NCBI RefSeq assembly: GCF_036711975.1 | Contig: NC_091972.1 | Span: 6,019,001 to 6,083,000, forward strand | From: Onthophagus taurus | Taxonomy: Eukaryota; Arthropoda; Insecta; Coleoptera; Scarabaeidae | Length of the DNA stretch: 64,000 nt | Reading direction: 5' to 3' | Part shown: positions 57,350 through 64,000 of the stretch, in pieces | Position numbering within the stretch: position 1 is the first letter of the stretch | Layout: each line of letters starts with the position of its first letter | Program-made: the position numbers and the translations under genes | Notes under the pieces: generated by a model | Database searches by the model: none | What the model saw: the letters and a program-made list of their open reading frames with translations, nothing else | Told to the model about the DNA's origin: nothing

Positions 57350-59450
57350 ATCACCATGTTTTTCTATATATACATGAATTAATTTATGGTGAAAATGGAT
57401 AACAACAATTTTAATACTTCAATAGATAGCTACTGGCTATATTTGATTCAGTTTTAGTCAAAATTTGGGAGTTCTACTTGGGCAGTATTTCAATCCTATA
57501 TTTGTCCTCTCTATATATAAACTAAATGACAGTATCATCAACAAGTTCTATGGAGATATAGCAATATTGTAATTTTTGGTAAAATTTTGTTTAATTAGTC
57601 ATTTTGCTTAGGATCCGCAATATATTTACGTTTGATTCTTGACTTTGTTTGTGTTGAGTCCTTGCAGAATAAAATACACCATCTAAAGCAATAAATCAGA
57701 CTTAAACCTAGACAAGAAATAAACCACTAATTTGTTTACAATACAGCTCCTTACTAGCTTCTTGGTAGATGGCAGAAATATCGGTTATACACACAAACAC
57801 GTTTAATTCACTTTAATTCATATTAAACAAAACCAAATGGATTACCTGTATATACGCCCACATAATTTACATACCCATATACTAACTTCCGCATTCTTGG
57901 TAATAATATAAACAAAAAAAATTAACTAGATTCTTTGAAACGTTATTTGTGTGTGTAGTGATTTTAATACGGTTTATATGCAGTAATATTATGTAAATTT
58001 CTATATTTTTTTTATAGATCGAGATCTGATAGTGGACATGACACGCGAGATGGGCCGAGACTTTAATAGTTTCCAGCGCCGTATATGAGGTCGTACATTA
58101 GCATTCTCTACGACGGCAAACCCGTGAGAATATCCTTCGCAAAATTAAGTAATTACAGCCGCTTTTGCGAATGAACGACCCTCTTGGTTGTTGCGTAACG
58201 ATCTACGCCCGTTTTTCTACATTCTGCAGCAAGTTGAATCATTCGCTCGTTACGTCACTTATTACACTATAACATAGGAATTATTTTTTTTCCAGCGTTA
58301 GATAATAGGGTTGAATATTTTTATTTCATTACGCAGTCGCAAAACCGTTAATGATACTTGGAAACGGTACTGCGCACGCGTGAAAAATTTACCACTATTC
58401 GTAGCGCGTTTAACATAAAAGTATCACCGTAAATAAACGTAGATGCAAATAACAGAGGTCGTAAACTTTGTAGTGGTGACATAAACTTAATGTAATATGA
58501 AGGTAGCGTAAAATTAATGTGAATTTTAAGTGTTTTTAAAGCCTCGTTTTATTTTTATTGTTATGGAAAGAAATTATAGAAAATTTAAAATAGAAAAATA
58601 TTCATCTATACCTACTTAAAAACTTTTAGTGTCTGAGTACCTATAGATAGTTTCGATGCGGTTCAGATAACTGTTCAATAAATTCATGGGGGCCACCGCT
58701 AAATGCCTGGTGACATTTTTGAAGGTTGCCCGTACCTGAGCTGAATGATTAAGCGATTCGGGTCGGCCGCGCCGGGTCGATTTATAAAAGTCACAGTCAC
58801 AGATATTAATAACCGAAGTTCGGGCGAGTCCTAATGTAGTTATTTGTTCCTCTTTTTGTCCCCGTTCTTCGGCGTCCGTCGTACAACCACACCGCTGGCA
58901 CGTCAAAAGCGATCCCGCCCGTATTTAATTAAACGATACCAATCTCCGCTCATAAAATATTTAAAAACGATAATTTATCAAAAATTTATTATTTAATACT
59001 TATGTCAATATCCTCTATCGATTGTTGTTTACGATTCGACCAACTTTATTAAGTCGATTTATTTTTACTCTTTCAGTTTCTACAACGGAAAAGGATTGGT
59101 TATTTAAATATAATAATATTTCATTGTATTCGATACGTTGCAAGCATCGTAAATTATCTTTGTGATTGCATATGAATTCTTTATTATAAATGTTAACGTT
59201 ACCAAATATCTCTTTTATATTTTATACAGGGTGATTGTAATGAGGAAGCAAGTTAATATAATATGGAGTGAGATAAAAGTTTGAACACACCAATTTACTC
59301 CTGCATGAGTAACCAGAGTTGTAAATAAATTTGGTGTGTCTATTTTACACACGCATCTTCGCCAGATTTTTTTTATTTCCTGCTTTTCTGGCTACGTCAT
59401 ATATTAAGCGTTATATACAGTGAATTATACACTAAGAATTACACACTAGC
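57350..59450. other. Intergenic DNA; possible short exon and GC-rich blocks
   Basis: No complete gene. At 58018 a good 3' splice site (T-rich tract then ATAG) opens a short frame, RDLIVDMTREMGRDFNSFQR, with a TGA a few codons later; this may be a terminal exon but has no partner exon I can find. GC-rich blocks at 58010-58210 and 58660-58920. A small inverted repeat, ACACACCAATTTA/TAAATTTGGTGTGT, lies at about 59283-59341 next to a CAGGGTGATTGTAATGAGG end-like word. Confidence 0.35.
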
Positions 59451-59454
59451 ACTG

Positions 59455-59830
59455 TTACTATGTAGAAGTAACACTATACCAAGAACAAGAATCATTTGGG
59501 GTTAGCCGTGCGTCTCATAAGACGGCTAAACCCGAATGATTTTAGTTCTAGGTATAGTGTTAGTTCTACACTTGCACTGGCACTAGATCTAATATTAGAC
59601 CTAGAACTAGAAACATTTGGGTTTAGCCATCTTATGAGACGTGCAGCTAAACCCAAATGATTCTAGCTCTGTGTATATATATGTTTGTTCTAGATAGTAA
59701 CAGTGCTAATGTAAAACTAGAACTAACACTATACACAGAGCTAGAATCATTTGGGTTTAGCCGTGCGTCTGAAGACGGCTAAACCCGAAACTTTCTAGTT
59801 CTAGGTCTAGTGTTAGTTCTAGTTTTAATT
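59455..59830. repeat. Alternating-orientation palindromic satellite, locus 3
   Basis: The best-preserved array: block A hairpins at about 59487, 59604 and 59741 in orientation reverse, forward, reverse, with block B segments between them. Spacings are about 117 and 137 bp. The arms of block A pair over 14-15 bp (GGGTTTAGCC with GGCTAAACCC), and block B contains TCTAGTTCTAGGTCTAGTGT or its complement. Confidence 0.88.
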
Positions 59831-62800
59831 GTTATGCAGCATTAGATTGTGTATATTTTTATTGTTACCAACGCAGATCGTCTTAATGTATTTAGGTTGT
59901 CACCTGCTGCTCGATTATATAGAATCATGAATCGCCAGGTCTTAGATCGTCATAGAAACCTTTTCATTCACAGAAAACGTTACAGTTGGTGCACAAATCC
60001 ATACTAGGGAGAGCCACTAAAACCATAATTCCACCCATATAGGACGTATTATGGTAACTAAACAGATTAACAGCCACACAACTCAACACCAAAACGCAAA
60101 CCTCGCTGTTACAAAGCCTATCATGAAGACCAGCAAACTTCCATATTCCATAGTTGATGTCTATAACCCAACCCAACCCAACCCATCGAGTTGTGGCCAA
60201 AATTCAACGCAACTCTCTATACTTGAATGAAACAAGTTATAAAACTCAATCTATTAGTATCAAAAATCAACATCGAAGCCTTTTAGACAATGCTAAAGAG
60301 TAATTTGGAATGTTAACCGCATCACCAAATCTCTCACACTCATCATCTTCTACAATACATCATAACAAGACCTGGATGACGATCGTGGTCTTTGCATCTC
60401 GTTCTATGTTTGAATACAAAAATGTGTGTTCTGCTCCAACGGTTGAACCTTTCTGGGTGCTATTCTGCTACAACTTCAGAGATGCAAATGTTCAAATTTG
60501 TAATTCACTACATCTCTTTAACTACTTTCTCATATTGGTCCCATGAAGATATTACTCTCTCGTGAGATCTTGATAGAAAGATGGAATGTCAAAAATAAAA
60601 TAATGAAACTTTCAATTTCTTGCTAATTAAAAGATTCTTTTTGTTGTGATTTATTCTTCGGCATTCGTTCTTTGATTACACGTAACACTATGACTCACGT
60701 TGAGTGCAATCGAGGGCTCAAACGTCGGAGTTGGTGTGTGTGTGTGTGCAACCCACGCGATCCGCGGAGCGCTAATAAATAAAACCGCAGCTGGCCGCAG
60801 AGAAATCTATTTTATCGAGTGAGGTTGCGGAAAATTGGTTTTGACCGTAAAAAGGTGGGCCGCGTAAAGAGGTAATTGCGGGTTTGTGGGACCCACCGGG
60901 ACGGGGACCAATTCCCCCAGCTACAAAGAAACGCTCAACCAGAATTGGTCCCAATATTTATTGGGGAACCGTCACATCGATTTTTTTCTTAAATAACAAT
61001 TTACAACCCAATCTCGTCCAATTTAATCGATTAACTACTTCATTTAAACTGAAATTAGGTTCTCATGGAATTGTTTTTGAATATTTCTTGTTCACGAACC
61101 GAAACTCTTAAGAAACATATGCTGCGTTCGAGATATATCGTAATAAATGTTCCCGATATCAGATAGGAAACGGGTCTTTCGCCCTCTCTCTTGCTCTTTC
61201 GTTGTATTCGGACGTATATTAATAATGATATCGCGTCCAGGACTTGGACACGACGTGTACGGACAGCTGATGAATGCGGTGTCAGCCGACGTGGACAGGT
61301 ACACGTGGAAGGTACACGGCCACCCCGTGCACCCTGTCGGAGGAGACATCACCCTCACCAATGGCTAATGATGTCCCGCGCGCTCACCACGCCAATGTAA
61401 ACACGACTTTCGGATTTGCTTTGTTAATTTTTTTCTTGTACCGAGAAAAATTATTTTTTGTTGTATTCGAATTCAATTCTTGATCGATGTTGAAATAAGA
61501 TATTCTTCAAATCGAATGATTCATAAAATAAACGGCCGACGTTTTTTCTTATAAAATAATTAGTGAAGGCCTTTAGAATGATGGTGAATCCTTTAACTCT
61601 GACGGAGGGTTTCGTAAGAACTCCGCACGCTTTGGAAGCGTGCATCCTTCGAGGTTCTATGTAACTCCAGGCTATTAATGCGGTTTGCCACATTGTTAAC
61701 CTATTTAAAATTCAACCATTCAAATTATCACTATGTATTGAGTGTAATCGATTTTAAGCACCTACAACGAAAACTACTTTTTGAAGGACAACGATTTTTG
61801 GAGAGAACATAAAAAAGACCTTTACATATCCAAAATGGGTCGTAAATAATCAAGGTTCACACCTTATTCGTGTATAGTGTGGATAAGCGCAAGTTGTTCG
61901 AGGTTGCCTTTACGATTACCGAAAATGAAAACACTTGACCGTAAAAGAGACGGAGCCACACTCCTTTCGTTGTTATTCGTACTGGTACTACGCCTTTTAG
62001 TTTAGAGCTCTATTAAGCGTACCGAGAATGGGAGTGTCAAGTTGACTTCCTCTGACGTAACACGTCCGGTCAGAAATTAAACACCGAAGAGATTTCCACC
62101 GAGAGTGAATAGGTAATTATTCAATGAACAAGTTAAGATTAAATTTTAATAAAACCATCTTATTCTTTATTAATAAAGACACAATTCAGACTATGTAAAT
62201 ATTTAAAAGTTAGTGAGAGTGTAGGAGTGAAGATTAAAAAAAATAAAAAATGGTTTAGAAAGTGAGGGAAAGACTTCATTATGATTATGGTTTCTCTTTC
62301 TCGTTGCTGTCTTAGTTGTTAGAAATAGACGCGTTATCGAAATCGTTTTCAGCTACCTCTTAGGAATAAACCACCGGGGCGACACGTGTCGGATCGCAAT
62401 CGGACAAAGCGGGCGCCCGCCACGTTGCTCAAGCCACGAAATCCAGATGTTATCGGCGCCGGTACGAAGGTTCAAGTTACCAAATGAACGCAGCAATCGG
62501 AATCGGTGTGTCGTCCAAAACGGCTTCGGCCAAGGTTGGATCGCCAAGTTTTCTCGATCAATATTCACGTTATGTTTCGTCGCGATACCTAATAATAAAC
62601 GTAATCTACTAAAAGCAAAATAAAAAAGAACAAAACCATCGATATCTTTTATTCTTCTTTTTCCTCTTCTGTTGGAGAAGTGGTTGGAGAGTGGTTAAGG
62701 CAGCGGCCGTGATTGTGATTCAGCGCTGAGTCTTTTAGCAGCATACGCGTGTCCGCCCGTCTTGCTATGGTCCGGTTTTGGGTGCGGCCGCCTTTAAACC

Positions 62801-63125
62801 GCCGCTAATGCCTTACATCACTCGCTGGTTTGGTCGCTGCTTTCCGGATTTATGCGCGGCCACCTCCGCGCCACACACGCCGCCAGCTCTTTACTTATCA
62901 TATCAACAGTGATATTCTACAAGTTTACTGTAGCAACTGCAGAGAAACTCGTTTTGGTTCCGTAATTCAAGTGCTTTTATAGAACAAATCGTATTGTATG
63001 TACACAAATAGTGTATTAATAAGCACAGATACTGTTTTGAAGACGATTTAACCTAATATATTATTCATTTAGTTTCTATTATTGGTTCAGTGAGGAGGAA
63101 TAACTAAAAATTAATGTTTAAACCC
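59831..63125. other. Intergenic DNA with GC-rich blocks
   Basis: No complete gene supported. GC-rich blocks at 60700-60960, 61150-61400, 62340-62580 and 62690-62890. The frame in the second block is listed separately because its codon use is unusual. The run of three AACCC at about 60170 is too short to be telomeric. Confidence 0.35.
61147..61368 (+). CDS. Unidentified 73-codon open frame, high GC3
   Basis: The frame is open from 61147 and ends in TAA at 61366-61368. From about 61230 the codons are strongly biased to G or C in the third position (SRPGLGHDVYGQLMNAVSAD, then VDRYTWKVHGHPVHPVGGDI), while all host genes in this window prefer A/T there. A possible 3' splice site (CGCGTCCAG) precedes GACTTGGACACG. 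I recognise no family. It may be a terminal exon of a gene with upstream exons elsewhere, an unrelated fragment, or chance within a GC-rich block. The opposite strand is open too, which weakens the coding case. Confidence 0.25.
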   Translation: MFPISDRKRVFRPLSCSFVVFGRILIMISRPGLGHDVYGQLMNAVSADVDRYTWKVHGHPVHPVGGDITLTNG

Positions 63126-63129
63126 GTTT

Positions 63130-64000
63130 AAACGCGGATTGGGTTAGGTTGGGTTGGGCCACTACATGGCATCATAGAAGGTCTAAAAACCCAACAAAAT
63201 GTTAACCCTCGAGTAACCACCAAAGTGGTGTATACCACAGACGAAGATGAGTTAGCTTTAGAGACTGACCAAACCAGCAAACCAAAAATTTGAAAGTGGT
63301 CGCTAAAAAGATGTATAAAAGTTGTGATGTTAATGATATCAAAGATGATCTATTGGAGCGCAAGTATAACATATGTGAACTAACCCAAATGTTAAAATAC
63401 AAAACAAATGGGCCTCTTCCTTTATATATCTTGGATTTTGCACCGTCAGAGGATGTAAAAAGAATCCATGAAATAACAAACATATTAGGAATGCGTGTCA
63501 AAATCGAAGAGTACAGAAAGCCAAAACAAATGCGCCAGTGGGAAGGTGCAACATTAGATAATAAAATTCATCTTAATGCTCTTATGAAAACAAACGAAGA
63601 CATTGACAATGAAGTAGAAAAGTTCTTAAAAGAAATACAAAACGCAGCCTGGACCTGAACGCCAATTTTAACAACAAAACCTAAATCTAATATTTATCCA
63701 AATTCATTAGGGACAAAATTGCAGACAAACGGAAAGCAAGAAAGAAATAGCAAACCAATAAAATTCCTAACGATAAAACTAATTTAAATAAAATAACAGC
63801 CGAATTAAGAGCATTAATAGATAGCCACAAAGAAAATAATATTCAAAATTACTTAAAAGACCTTACTGACGGTGCCAGTACTGATTTTTCTCTGTGGAAG
63901 GCAACAAGAAAGCTTAAAGTACCAAAAATACATACACCTGAAATTCGAAATAATAATGGAAATTGAGCTAAGAGCAATCAAGAAAAAGTTAATTTGTTTG
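63130..64000 (+). pseudogene. Jockey-type LINE remnant with ORF1-ORF2 deletion join
   Basis: The frame 63290-63658 starts like a Jockey ORF1 (Gag-like) protein: PLPLYILDFAPSEDVKRIHE, ITNILGMRVKIEEYRKP. Before reaching the CCHC knuckles it passes directly into residues typical of the stretch before the reverse transcriptase in ORF2 (EDIDNEVEKFLKEIQNAAWT). The following DNA continues as pre-RT sequence in another frame, TDGASTDFSLWKATRKLKVP near 63860-63930. So the rest of ORF1 and the endonuclease have been deleted. The copy runs off the right edge. Stops show it is inactive. Confidence 0.75.

Noticed and set aside
60165-60185. Three AACCC units, looking like telomeric repeat
   Set aside because: Only about three units, and the unit differs from insect telomere repeats (TTAGG, or TCAGG in some beetles).
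1-64000. CRISPR arrays, bacterial operons or an integrated virus
   Set aside because: The DNA is an insect genome with introns; no spacer-repeat array, no bacterial gene cluster and no viral structural or polymerase genes were seen. The only possible bacterial trace is the 52.2-kb frame.

Overview
This 64 kb window is nuclear DNA from an insect, most probably a beetle. It is AT-rich, with split genes, short introns of about 50-70 bp with GT-AG ends, and many non-LTR retrotransposon and small inverted-repeat element copies. The beetle assignment is inference: it rests on the protein families and on an RTE-like LINE of a type I associate with beetle genomes, and I could not run a search.

The first 27 kb is gene-dense. 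In order: the 5' part of Vac14 (-, cut by the left edge), a four-TM MARVEL-like membrane protein (+), Orc1 (+), a C2H2 zinc-finger gene (+), a small Rossmann-type methyltransferase-like gene (-), Ddx1 (+) and a BSD-domain gene, Bsdc1 (-). Exon joins were derived by hand; every junction listed keeps the reading frame. Most are housekeeping genes (PI(3,5)P2 regulation, replication origin licensing, RNA metabolism). The zinc-finger and methyltransferase genes end tail-to-tail about 15 bp apart, and Ddx1 and Bsdc1 also converge.

Mobile elements have enlarged several introns: a LINE with a 21-bp target duplication in Orc1, a nest of at least four elements in the zinc-finger gene, and a 417-bp element with perfect 30-bp terminal inverted repeats in Ddx1.

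From 27 to 64 kb only one clear protein-coding exon remains: the large terminal exon of a SoxF-type (Drosophila Sox15-like) transcription factor on the minus strand (36.4-37.8 kb). It starts in the middle of the HMG box. The first half of the box was not found up to 64 kb, so the rest may lie in a very long first intron or outside the window. The remainder holds degraded LINEs (one Jockey-type element nested in an RTE-like element with an 11-bp target duplication), hairpin elements, a 1.1-kb foldback element, duplicated minisatellite segments, and scattered GC-rich blocks that may be regulatory.

The most unusual signals are: (i) a satellite-like family at three separate places (31, 54 and 59.5 kb) whose roughly 120-bp units alternate in orientation; (ii) a decayed protein-like frame at 52.2-52.6 kb whose first roughly 120 codons are interrupted only by TGA; (iii) the foldback element with the same ORF in both arms; (iv) a short high-GC3 open frame at 61.2 kb unlike the codon use of all other genes here.
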